Source: Deltaproteobacteria bacterium (GTDB lineage: Bacteria > Desulfobacterota > DSM-4660 > Desulfatiglandales > HGW-15). From it: a stretch of 22,156 bases of DNA. Of this stretch, positions 15,286 through 22,156 are shown in pieces. The notes below the pieces were generated by a model that was given only the letters and a program-made list of their open reading frames with translations, made no database searches and was not told the DNA's origin. Where the stretch lies: assembly GCA_016932235.1 (NCBI GenBank), contig JAFGDF010000114.1, positions 1 through 22,156 on the forward strand. The letters run 5' to 3'. How positions within the stretch are numbered: position 1 is the stretch's first letter; every line of letters starts with the position of its first letter. The translations under genes were made by a program, and so were the position numbers.

Positions 15286-15544
15286 CCAAAGAGCATTTTT
15301 ATCATTTTAAACTCCGAAAGGAGTGATGAATGCCTGATATTTGCCGTAAATTAATAAAGGCACAAAACCACCCTATGGAAATTTTTCCTTTGAACTGAGG
15401 AAAAAACACCTGAAACATTTTCCGGTCATCTTTCATTTCGATGATAATTTCAGGATGAGGGGCGCGGGGAAGGGCAAAGGCTTCCCGCAGCCCCGCCTCT
15501 TTTGTCATTCTGTGGCTTGAACACAGAATCCACAACCTGTTGTC

Positions 15545-15614
15545 CGTCACAATTCGCGGTTGAAAGGACAGCACGGAAAACATCTGAATTCCACGGTTTA
15601 ACCGCGAAATGACG
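15545..15614. repeat. Long imperfect inverted repeat
   Basis: TTCGCGGTT (15553-15561) pairs perfectly with AACCGCGAA (15600-15608), and the pairing extends to CGTCA (15545-15549) with TGACG (15610-15614) after a small bulge. The 38-base interior contains CCACGGTTTAACC. It looks like a remnant of a dispersed repeat; whether other copies exist elsewhere in the genome cannot be seen here. Confidence 0.6.
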
Positions 15615-15930
15615 ATTGGATGGAAACGGTGATTAAGTACACACGGACAACAGTGAAAATATCTGGAGACATGAGATTTAATAGGAATGCCTTTAAATTA
15701 TAACAAAAGACAACAAGAGTCAAAAGCCGACCCTTTTACTTTATTCATATCGTATATTGTCCAGAGCATATCTGCTAATCTGATATTTCAGTAAAGCAAA
15801 GACTACTAATAGTGTTATTGACAAGCACTTCGGCTATTAGTGCTCGGCCCTAATCAATAAGAAAAATCGGGACCGTATTGATCGCAGGTACAATGAATAT
15901 TGTGATAAGAAAATAGTATCCGGCAAGAAA

Positions 15931-15956
15931 AATGTAACAGTTTAGTCTGTTACATT
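15931..15956. repeat. Perfect 10-base-arm hairpin
   Basis: AATGTAACAG (15931-15940), loop TTTAGT, CTGTTACATT (15947-15956). The arms match at all ten positions. There is no T-run, so it is unlikely to be an efficient intrinsic terminator. It is AT-rich and symmetrical enough to be a binding site for a dimeric regulator, or the end of a lost mobile element. Confidence 0.6.
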
Positions 15957-16179
15957 CCCACTTTGTATAACTTAACCTTTGTTAATTATTCATTGAAAAG
16001 CCTCTCTTTCTGCGAATCTTGAGCAGTTCACGTTGAAGGAGCTTTAAAATATTCCCGGATTTGTCAAACTTTGAGGGTCCATCGGCATGGCCGGAGGGTT
16101 ACCTGGGTTAATTAATTCCTTAAACCATAAGCTAAGCTGATGGTCCAAGCTATGCTATGCGTGTAACTTAGTGATTTAC

Positions 16180-16764
16180 CAATAAAGAATACCTCCTTAA
16201 GATAAGGGTTGTGGTGACCCTAAAAATCAAAAGGAGGTATTCATTGAAACAGTTTAAGAAATTATCACATGCAGTATGGGGATGTAAATACCATGTAGTA
16301 TGGTGCCCAAAATATCGGTTTAGAATTCTCAGAGGTGAAATAGGAAAATCAGTACGAGACATAATTCGGCAACTATGTGATTGGCGAAGGATCGAAATAT
16401 TAGAAGGAAATGTACAGATAGACCATATCCATCTAATATCGTCTATTCCACCAAAGTTTTCAGCTTCTGAGGCCATAGGATTCATCAAAGGCAAAAGCGC
16501 TATAAAAATATTAGACTTAAATCTAGAACTAAAAAGACGCTATTGGGGTCAACATTTTTAGGCAAAAGGTTATTGTGTCAGCACCATAGGTCTTGATGAA
16601 GAGCAGATTCGAAAATATGTCAGATGGCAATTGCACAAAGATCGAAAAAGCGATCAACAAAAACTATGGCAAAATGCTCAAGACCCTTTTAGGGTCACCA
16701 TTAAGCCACCCCTTTTAGGGGTGGCTGTTAACTATCACTCAACAGCACTATATGTTGTTAGTTA
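16180..16764 (+). mobile_element. IS200/IS605-family insertion sequence (tnpA-only), degenerate
   Basis: A Y1-transposase gene is flanked by subterminal hairpins as in IS200. At the left, a nested stem covers 16187-16242. At the right are GACCCT-TTT-AGGGTC (16682-16696) and GCCACCCCT-TTT-AGGGGTGGC (16705-16725). A further stem at 16729-16764 pairs TAACTA with TAGTTA and CAACA with TGTTG. A 14-base segment near the left end (TGGTGACCCTAAAA, 16212-16225) is exactly complementary to 16687-16700 near the right end. There is no tnpB. IS200 elements have no terminal inverted repeats or target duplication, so the outer limits given here are approximate. The transposase carries a stop codon, so this copy is probably immobile. 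Confidence 0.8.
16187..16242 (+). promoter_or_regulatory. Leader hairpin that sequesters the transposase ribosome binding site
   Basis: GAATACCTCCTT (16187-16198) is perfectly complementary to AAGGAGGTATTC (16231-16242), which contains the Shine-Dalgarno for the TTG start at 16244. A second stem lies inside (AGGGT 16205-16209 with ACCCT 16217-16221). Any transcript entering from the left would fold the ribosome binding site shut. Such repression of transposase synthesis is established for IS200; its action here is inferred from the pairing. Confidence 0.75.
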
Positions 16765-16843
16765 TCCTCAAGCCGTTCTCAACATTAAATTTATTCTTAT
16801 TACATCCTCAAAAACAACTTTCTTATCAAACAAAAAAGTGTAG
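16244..16843 (+). pseudogene. tnpA: IS200-type transposase TnpA (Y1, HUH) with amber mutation
   Basis: Translation starts at TTG 16244, five bases after AAAAGGAGGT. The first 105 codons carry the IS200 TnpA pattern: CKYHVVWCPKYRFRIL near the N-terminus, the metal-binding HUH motif as DHIHLI (His codons at 16424 and 16430), GFIKGKSA and RRYWGQHF. A TAG at 16559-16561 stands where the family has tryptophan (HFWA), a one-base change from TGG. The frame then continues correctly with AKGYCVSTIGLDEEQIRKYVRWQ, including the catalytic tyrosine codon at 16616-16618. Thereafter it stays open through the right-end hairpin to 16843, well beyond the usual 140-150 residues. The truncated product lacks the nucleophile and should be inactive. 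Confidence 0.88.
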
Positions 16844-16973
16844 AATAGATTTCAATCGAATTAAAAAGATTCTTGGGAGGAAGAAAGATCCCCAGGAATA
16901 GCAATGCCTTGGCGAAACGTCTTGATGGCAAAGACTCTTTGATCACATGCGTTTTATCCTTGGAGCAATTATA

Positions 16974-18767
16974 ATGAATATTGAAATAATAGAATATTCG
17001 CCCGTATCCCAGTTCGCTATTGATAGCCATCACAGGATTGTCCACTGGAACCGGGCCAGCGAACTCCTGACCGGTCGCTCAGCCAGGGAGATGCTCGGTA
17101 CTGATCGGCAGTGGGAGCCCTTTTACCCTGAGAGGCGACCAATGCTGGCGGATTTGGTTGTTGATCACGATCGTGAGGGCATGATCCGGTTTTATGGGAA
17201 CGGCAAGGTCGCCAGGTCCAAGATCATCCCTAATGCATGGGAGACCGAGGCTTTTTTTGAGAATGTAGGAGGACAGCCCCGCTGCCTGAGGTTTCTGGCC
17301 GCACCGATCTATGACAGAGAAGGAAACGTTTCAGGTGCCGTTGAGACCTTTCTTGACATTACGGAACAGAAAAACTTTGAACAGGCACTCATCCAGTCGG
17401 AGGAGGGGTACCGCGTGCTGGCTGAAAACGTGCCTGAAGGGTTTGCCCTCATGCAGGGAGGTAGGTACGTCCTTGTGAACAAGGCCTTTGCCGCATTATT
17501 CGGATATAAAAGCCCTGACGACCTGATAGGGAAAAAGGCCTCCGGTCCCATTATGCCCGACTATAAAGATCTCTTTGAAAAGACGATTCAGGATATCGAG
17601 ACGGGCCAATCCGGAGAGAAGGTGCTGAATTGGCCCTGCCGCACACAGGACGGTAAGGAAATCTGGGTGGAGGGACATCCGAATCTCTTCATGTGGGAGA
17701 ACAAGCCCGCAGTCCTGACCACGATCATCGATGTGACCGAAATCCGTGCAAAAGAGATCGCCATAAAAGAGGAGGCGCAGCATCTCCGGAAAGAAAATAT
17801 CCGTCTCAAGTCGGAAATAAAGGATCGCTACCGGTTCGGGGATATAGTGGGAAAGAGCCCTGTCATGCAGGAAGTTTATGAACTGATCTTAAAGGCTGCT
17901 ACGACCAATGCGAGTGTCATTATTTATGGCGAATCAGGTACGGGAAAGGAACTTGTCGCCCGTGCCATCCATGATATGAGCGACCGACGCGAAAAGGAGT
18001 TTGTGCCTGTTAACTGTGGGGCCATCCCGGAAACCCTTCTCGAAAGCGAGTTCTTCGGTTACAAAAAAGGGGCTTTCACCGGCGCCCATAAGGATAAGGG
18101 CGGTTTTCTGGACCTTGCTCAAGGCGGGACCCTGTTCCTTGATGAAGTCGGAGAACTGACTCTCAATATACAGGTTAAGTTACTTCGGGTAATCGAGGGG
18201 GTGGGATATACTCCTGTAGGAAGTTCACAGGTAAAGAGATCGGATGCCCGTCTGGTAACAGCAACCAATCGGGACCTGAAGGAAGAGGTGAATAAGGGAC
18301 TGATGAGGGATGATTTTTTCTACCGGATACATATTATCCCCATCCATCTGCCCCCCCTGAGAGAACGGAGAGAGGATATCCCCCTGCTGGCAGACCATTT
18401 TCTCCACTCCCTTGCCAAGGGGAAAAACATGTCTTCCCTTCCGGGAAGGATTATGGAGGCCCTTTACAACTACCACTGGCCCGGAAATGTGAGGGAACTC
18501 CAGAATGCGCTTCAACGCTACCTTACCGTGGGCCAGCTTGATTTCATCCACTCAGATGATGATAGCACTATTGGAGCACGGCAAGGTTCCGGCAAGACCG
18601 ATAAAAAAATTATTGAGCCCCTAAAAAATGTAATTACAGAGGTGGAAAAGAGAATGATCACCAGTGCCCTAAATCAAACCAATTGGAACAGGACCAAGGC
18701 TGCCGAATTGCTGGGTATCCCTCGAAAGGCCCTCTTTAGAAAAATGAGGAGACTGGAGATTATCTAA
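16974..18767 (+). CDS. Sigma54-dependent transcriptional activator with two PAS domains
   Basis: A 597-residue cytoplasmic enhancer-binding protein. Two PAS sensor domains come first (about 5-130, opening [19 protein letters not shown], and about 140-265, [14 protein letters not shown]), each ending in a D(I/V)TE segment. A short coiled coil follows (about 265-290, heavy in K and E). The AAA+ domain has GESGTGKE (319-326), the sigma54-contacting loop GAFTGA (366-371) and Walker B LFLDE ending at E391. A Fis-type helix-turn-helix closes the protein (about 565-597, [20 protein letters not shown]). No receiver domain is present, so the signal is probably a small ligand or redox cue sensed by PAS. 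ATG 16974 with GGAG eight bases upstream is preferred over the earlier ATG 16947. A -24/-12 promoter lies 344 bases downstream, ahead of a TRAP operon, its likely target. Confidence 0.94.
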   Translation: MNIEIIEYSPVSQFAIDSHHRIVHWNRASELLTGRSAREMLGTDRQWEPFYPERRPMLADLVVDHDREGMIRFYGNGKVARSKIIPNAWETEAFFENVGGQPRCLRFLAAPIYDREGNVSGAVETFLDITEQKNFEQALIQSEEGYRVLAENVPEGFALMQGGRYVLVNKAFAALFGYKSPDDLIGKKASGPIMPDYKDLFEKTIQDIETGQSGEKVLNWPCRTQDGKEIWVEGHPNLFMWENKPAVLTTIIDVTEIRAKEIAIKEEAQHLRKENIRLKSEIKDRYRFGDIVGKSPVMQEVYELILKAATTNASVIIYGESGTGKELVARAIHDMSDRREKEFVPVNCGAIPETLLESEFFGYKKGAFTGAHKDKGGFLDLAQGGTLFLDEVGELTLNIQVKLLRVIEGVGYTPVGSSQVKRSDARLVTATNRDLKEEVNKGLMRDDFFYRIHIIPIHLPPLRERREDIPLLADHFLHSLAKGKNMSSLPGRIMEALYNYHWPGNVRELQNALQRYLTVGQLDFIHSDDDSTIGARQGSGKTDKKIIEPLKNVITEVEKRMITSALNQTNWNRTKAAELLGIPRKALFRKMRRLEII

Positions 18768-19110
18768 GCCTTAAATATCCGGGAACCATTTCTCCGGAAA
18801 ACCTTGTCGTCCCCTCTTTTAAACATAAATTGCCTTCCGACTTTTTAAAAGAAGATCCGGGGTCCATTTTCCGAAATCCTGTAACAGCCTTTCAATACAT
18901 AGCTGAACGGACCTTATTGTCCCAAAAAGGCCGTATCTGTCTCACATTGATTTTTTATTGCAAGCAAATTTAAATACTTAGGCACGCTCTCCCCCCTTTG
19001 GCATAGTGGTCCCTTTTGTCCCACAAGCAGTCTCTCCTATTTTCCGCCGAATTGCGTTAATCCTCATTTTATCATAATATTTCAATATGTTATGCCTTAA
19101 ACACCAAAAA
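18768..19110. other. Intergenic region holding probable activator-binding sites of the TRAP operon
   Basis: No gene is visible. A weak stem TCCGG/CCGGA (about 18789-18814) follows the activator gene and might end its transcript. The octamer TTGTCCCA occurs twice in the same direction, at 18917-18924 and 19016-19023, about 190 and 90 bases before the sigma54 promoter, which is the usual distance for enhancer sites. A small palindrome TTGC-AA-GCAA lies at 18958-18967. These are candidates only; none is a recognised binding site. Confidence 0.4.
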
Positions 19111-19126
19111 TGGCATACCAATTGCG
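19111..19126 (+). promoter_or_regulatory. Sigma54 (-24/-12) promoter of the TRAP operon
   Basis: TGGCAT-ACCAA-TTGCG. The invariant GG (19112-19113) and GC (19124-19125) are exactly ten bases apart, and both elements match the consensus TGGCAC-N5-TTGCW at nearly every position. Transcription should begin near 19137, giving a leader of about 50 bases before ATG 19187 with GGAGG at 19174-19178. The sigma54 activator encoded just upstream is the natural partner. Confidence 0.82.
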
Positions 19127-19186
19127 ATAGCATTTAGCAACAACCATATTCATTCATACATATAAAATTTTACGGAGGAATAAAAA

Positions 19187-20260
19187 ATGAAGAAATTACT
19201 TATAGCATCCATATTGACTATCCTTCTTATAACTCTTTTCCCATTGTTCGGCATGAACCCATCAAATGGGTATGCAGCGAACAAGGACTTTGAACTCAGT
19301 TTTACCAGTGAATATATGGATAAACACCCCACAGTGAAAAACGCATTTCTCCCCTGGGCTAAGGAAGTTGAAGAAATGACTTCGGGCAGGGTAAAAATTA
19401 CCTACTTCAATCCCAATACCCTGGCCCCGGCAAAGGACTCCTACGATTCAACAGTAAGCGGCCTGATCGATATCGGCGCCGGTTATTGCGGAATGAATCC
19501 GGGCAAATTCCTCCTGAACGAAGCCATAGAACTGCCTATGATCGTTCCGAGTGCCGAGGCAGGCAGTCTCGTCACCTGGGACCTTTACAATAAATTCCCG
19601 GAATGGCGGAACGAATACAAGGAAGTAAAGATGCTCTGGCAGTGGGCCAGCGCGACCTACCAACTCCACACGACAAAAAAGCTGGTAAAAACCCTGGATG
19701 ACCTGAATGGGATGAAGATCATCGGTTGGAGCCAGCAGCTCCTTGAGATTCTGAAGGCCCTCGGAGCAAGTCCCATGCAGATTGCCCCTACGGATACATA
19801 TCTTGCTCTTCAGAGGGGTATGGCGGATGGTGTATTGTGTCCCCTCGCGCCGGTCAGATCTTACAAGATCAGCGATGCGACAAAATATCACACCATCGTG
19901 GATATTAATGTGGGACCCTTCTGGGCAGGTATAAACATGGATCTATGGAACGATCTTTCGGAGGAGATCCAAAAGGTTTTTATAGAGACAACCGGATCAA
20001 AAATGGCAATGGCCTCCGGAAAGACCCTGGATATGGGGGCGGTTGAGGATGTCAAGTGGATGAAAACCCAGGGTCATACCTTCTACGCCCTTTCGGACAA
20101 GGAGAAGGATGAATGGTTTGCCAGTTTGAAAAATATGCACGATAACTGGGTCCGCAAGATGGAGAGCAAAGGCTATAAGAATGCCGGTGATATCCTGAAA
20201 GAGGCCATGAGACTTGGTAAAGAATATGCTAAAACTACAGGGAGAGGGTACGAAGAATAG
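19187..20260 (+). CDS. dctP: TRAP transporter periplasmic solute-binding protein (DctP family)
   Basis: The 357-residue precursor has a signal peptide (MKKLLIASILTILLITLFPL, cleavage likely after the alanine pair near residue 31). The mature part is a DctP-type binding protein: FTSEYMDKHPTVKNAFLPWAKEVE, then TSGRVKITYFNPNTLAP and YLALQRGMADGVLCPL. In most family members the helix after LKGLKI begins with an arginine that pairs with the substrate carboxylate. Here the sequence is LNGMKIIGWSQQ, with isoleucine there, so the ligand or its binding mode may differ from C4-dicarboxylates. The start has GGAGG eight bases upstream. It is the first gene behind the sigma54 promoter and is followed by its permease. 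The substrate is unknown. Confidence 0.94.
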   Translation: MKKLLIASILTILLITLFPLFGMNPSNGYAANKDFELSFTSEYMDKHPTVKNAFLPWAKEVEEMTSGRVKITYFNPNTLAPAKDSYDSTVSGLIDIGAGYCGMNPGKFLLNEAIELPMIVPSAEAGSLVTWDLYNKFPEWRNEYKEVKMLWQWASATYQLHTTKKLVKTLDDLNGMKIIGWSQQLLEILKALGASPMQIAPTDTYLALQRGMADGVLCPLAPVRSYKISDATKYHTIVDINVGPFWAGINMDLWNDLSEEIQKVFIETTGSKMAMASGKTLDMGAVEDVKWMKTQGHTFYALSDKEKDEWFASLKNMHDNWVRKMESKGYKNAGDILKEAMRLGKEYAKTTGRGYEE

Positions 20261-20293
20261 GTGATATCGACTCCTCTTCCTTACCATTGAAAC

Positions 20294-20337
20294 GGGTGGA
20301 TCTGTTGTACCGGAAACCCTGGAAACAGGATCTACCC
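20294..20337 (+). promoter_or_regulatory. Intercistronic hairpin between binding protein and permease
   Basis: GGGTGGATCTGTT (20294-20306) pairs with AACAGGATCTACCC (20324-20337) with a one-base bulge and a G-T pair. No T-run follows. Such stems commonly stabilise the 3' end of the upstream part of the message, so that more binding protein than permease is made; that role is inferred. Confidence 0.55.
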
Positions 20338-20360
20338 ATACAAAAGCGGGGAAAAAAGAC

Positions 20361-22156
20361 ATGATTTCATATTCTGATACATTCGCGTCGGACGGGGAAA
20401 GACTGGATTACCTGAATAAAGCCGATAAAGAGACGATTGAAAAGACTCGATTAAAGGCATTGTTGGGTTTTCTGAGAAAACTTACCAAACCCTTGAATAA
20501 AAAGCTGGAAAAAATCAGCGCCCTTATAGCCGGAATCATGTCCGTACCTATCTTCCTGGATGTTTCAGCCCGCATGATACTCGGCAAATCCATCCCTGGC
20601 ATAATCGAGGCGGAAGAGTTCATGATGATCCTGATCGTGTTCCTGGCCCTTTCCTTTCTACAAACCGACAAGGAACATATAAGTATCGATCTCCTCCACT
20701 CCAAGCTGCCGAAGCGGATACGACTCTTCATGGACATCTTCAACTATGCTGTATGCTTTGTTGTTTTTTCACTCATGGGGTGGCAGACCGTCCTTCAAGT
20801 GGGTCAGAAAGTGGGTGAAGTCAGCTTTTTACTGGGAATCCCAATCTCCCTTTTCCTTGCTGTGGCCGCCTTTGGAACCCTCTTGCTCGCACTTGTTCTA
20901 CTGACGGATCTCCTTGAATCCATGAATATGCTATGGGAAAAGGGAGGGTTGCCCTGGATTATTTCCGCCTTAGTCATGGCCCTGTTCGTCCTGGCACTGC
21001 CCTTTCTGATTAAAATGCTTCCGGGAAGATTCACCGGACTCCCACTGGGCCTTACCGGTATGTGTGCTCTTTTCATTCTTCTTCTGATTAAGATGCCCAT
21101 CGGATTCGCCATGTCCGTTACGGGATTTCTCGGTATGCTGATTATCAGCAAAAATATGACAGCTCCTCTAAGCATGCTCGGCATTGCACCCTATCATGCA
21201 ACGGCTTCATTTATCCTGGCTGTGGTCCCCCTCTTCGTGCTGATGGGCGAACTGTCCTTCTATTCCGGTATAAGCCGGGATCTCTTTGATTCGGCCTACA
21301 AGTGGCTCGGCCGCCTTCCCGGGGGGCTGGCCATGTCAGCCGTAGCAGGTTGTGCAGGTTTCGCGGCTGTTTGCGGGGACAGCATGTCCACGGCGGTCAC
21401 CATGGGTGCCGTGTCCCTCCCTGAAATGGAGAAGAAGAATTACAGCCCGAGCCTTGCCACCGGAAGCCTGGCTGCAGGTGGAACGCTGGGCATCCTAATC
21501 CCCCCCAGTGTGGGATTCATCTTCTATGCCATCGTGACGGAGGAATCGGTGGGCAAGCTTTTTATTGCGGGCATTCTCCCAGGCCTTCTTCTGGCGGGCC
21601 TCTTTATGCTCTGTATCTATTTCATGGCGAAATACAAACCCGAACTGGCCCCCAGGGGTGAGTCAGCCTCCCTGAAGGAAAAGATCGTTTCCCTCAAAGG
21701 GGTCATCCCCATGCTCCTCCTCTTCCTCCTGGTCCTGGGCGGCATCCTCGGGGGTATATTCAGCCCCACAGAGGGAGGTGGGATCGGTGCAGTAGGGGCC
21801 TTTGTCTATGCCCTTTGTAGAAAGCGGATAAGCAGGGAGAACCTCATGCAGGCCATGAGGGAAACTGCCAAATTGACGACCAAACTTCTTATGATCCTCA
21901 TCGGAGTGACCATCCTTGGGTATTTCCTGGCAGCGACCCGGCTGCCTTTCATCCTGGCCGATACGGTTACAGGGCTTGAGGTGGGCCGTTATTCCATATA
22001 TGCCGCCATCCTCTTTCTCTTTATCATCCTGGGTTGTCTGATGAATGTGATACCTATGATCCTGCTGACCTTGCCTGCCATTTATCCATCGATCGTCGCT
22101 CTCGGGTTCGATCCTATATGGTTCGGGGTGATCACGGTTATCGTCATGGAGATGGG
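20361..22156 (+). CDS. dctM: Fused TRAP permease DctQ-DctM, cut off by the window end
   Basis: An open frame from ATG 20361 to the right edge (598 codons, no stop). After about 45 charged residues, the first part (about 50-190) is a four-helix DctQ small permease, with VPIFLDVSARMILGKSIPGI followed by EEFMMILIVFLALSF and TDKEHISIDLL. A linker helix leads to DctM (about 215 onward), recognised by LIKMPIGFAMSVTGFLGML, VVPLFVLMGELSFYSGI, GCAGFAAVCGDSMSTAVTMG and GTLGILIPPSVGFIFYAI. Together with DctP it should import a substrate using the sodium or proton gradient in the inner membrane. Fused QM proteins are known in this family. The ribosome binding site is weak (GGGGAAA, 7-13 bases upstream). 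The missing C-terminus should be only a few tens of residues. Confidence 0.93.
   Translation, partial: MISYSDTFASDGERLDYLNKADKETIEKTRLKALLGFLRKLTKPLNKKLEKISALIAGIMSVPIFLDVSARMILGKSIPGIIEAEEFMMILIVFLALSFLQTDKEHISIDLLHSKLPKRIRLFMDIFNYAVCFVVFSLMGWQTVLQVGQKVGEVSFLLGIPISLFLAVAAFGTLLLALVLLTDLLESMNMLWEKGGLPWIISALVMALFVLALPFLIKMLPGRFTGLPLGLTGMCALFILLLIKMPIGFAMSVTGFLGMLIISKNMTAPLSMLGIAPYHATASFILAVVPLFVLMGELSFYSGISRDLFDSAYKWLGRLPGGLAMSAVAGCAGFAAVCGDSMSTAVTMGAVSLPEMEKKNYSPSLATGSLAAGGTLGILIPPSVGFIFYAIVTEESVGKLFIAGILPGLLLAGLFMLCIYFMAKYKPELAPRGESASLKEKIVSLKGVIPMLLLFLLVLGGILGGIFSPTEGGGIGAVGAFVYALCRKRISRENLMQAMRETAKLTTKLLMILIGVTILGYFLAATRLPFILADTVTGLEVGRYSIYAAILFLFIILGCLMNVIPMILLTLPAIYPSIVALGFDPIWFGVITVIVMEM

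Larger units (their letters stand above)
15286..16186. other. About 900 bases of decayed, non-coding DNA rich in inverted repeats
   Basis: No frame on either strand looks like a gene; the 93-codon minus frame at 15302-15583 has no ribosome binding site or recognisable motif. Visible structures are a hairpin ACTCC-GAAA-GGAGT (15311-15324) whose 3' arm could act as a ribosome binding site for a 22-codon peptide; TTCTGTG/CACAGAA (15508-15528); the long repeat at 15545-15614; AGCACT/AGTGCT near 15824-15843; and the perfect hairpin at 15931-15956. The base composition and the flanking broken genes suggest old insertion and deletion events. Confidence 0.55.

Noticed and set aside
15302..15583. A 93-codon minus-strand frame in the decay zone.
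   Set aside because: No ribosome binding site or recognisable domain, and it runs across inverted repeats.
16142..16157. A GG-N10-GC arrangement (TGGTCCAAGCTATGC) resembling a sigma54 promoter left of the IS200 element.
   Set aside because: Apart from the GG and GC the -24 and -12 elements match poorly, and no gene that needs it follows.
16890..16945. A stretch before the sigma54 activator (GCAATGCC, then GAAA, then GGCAAAGAC) that looks a little like a c-di-GMP (GEMM) riboswitch.
   Set aside because: The central stem does not pair well, the conserved GGGACGCAAAGCC core is altered, and there is too little room for the P3 stem before the ribosome binding site.
1..22156. CRISPR arrays, tRNA and rRNA genes, phage genes or a complete defence system.
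   Set aside because: I saw no regular direct-repeat array, no tRNA or rRNA sequence, and no phage or defence genes apart from the broken MNT/HEPN pair.

Overview
The window reads as chromosome of a strict or aerotolerant anaerobe, most likely a Desulfobacterota (former Deltaproteobacteria) relative. This is inferred from a desulforedoxin-type superoxide reductase, a rubredoxin, a flavodiiron oxygen reductase, mono-cluster ferredoxin, a minimal SufC-SufB pair, an FTR-like protein, a sigma54-controlled TRAP transporter and moderate G+C. All intact genes I support lie on the + strand.

Region 1 (about 0.3-4.1 kb) is an oxygen and superoxide defence island: desulfoferrodoxin, a small flavodoxin, a CBS-pair protein, rubredoxin (53 aa, with its own promoter) and a flavodiiron protein whose stop codon overlaps the start of a ferredoxin. 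Region 2 (4.1-9.5 kb) continues almost without gaps: a HEAT-like protein with no canonical start codon, SufC, SufB, glutaredoxin, an FTR catalytic-subunit-like protein and a protein-disulfide-oxidoreductase/thioredoxin-reductase fusion, then Hsp20. The probable logic is oxygen removal, Fe-S cluster building or repair, and thiol re-reduction in one transcription unit. Region 3 (9.6-14.9 kb) holds a Lon-family protease, a small methyltransferase, a double zinc-ribbon/rubredoxin-like protein and aconitase, an oxygen-sensitive Fe-S enzyme and so a likely client of the upstream repair genes.

Region 4 (14.9-16.9 kb) is a decay zone: remnants of an MNT nucleotidyltransferase/HEPN toxin-antitoxin pair, about 0.9 kb of non-coding DNA with several inverted repeats, and an IS200-like element whose transposase carries an amber codon before its catalytic tyrosine. 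The transposase leader folds so that its Shine-Dalgarno sequence is paired.

Region 5 (17.0 kb to the right edge) is a transport module: a double-PAS sigma54 enhancer-binding activator, a near-perfect -24/-12 promoter, a periplasmic DctP-type binding protein, an intercistronic hairpin, and a fused DctQ-DctM permease that runs off the window.

The observations most worth following are the non-canonical (ATC or ATA) start of the HEAT-like gene inside a Suf/flavodiiron operon, the redox-repair operon as a whole, the atypical FTR and DctP active sites, and the decayed MNT/HEPN-IS200 block. I did not find a clearly new defence or RNA system.
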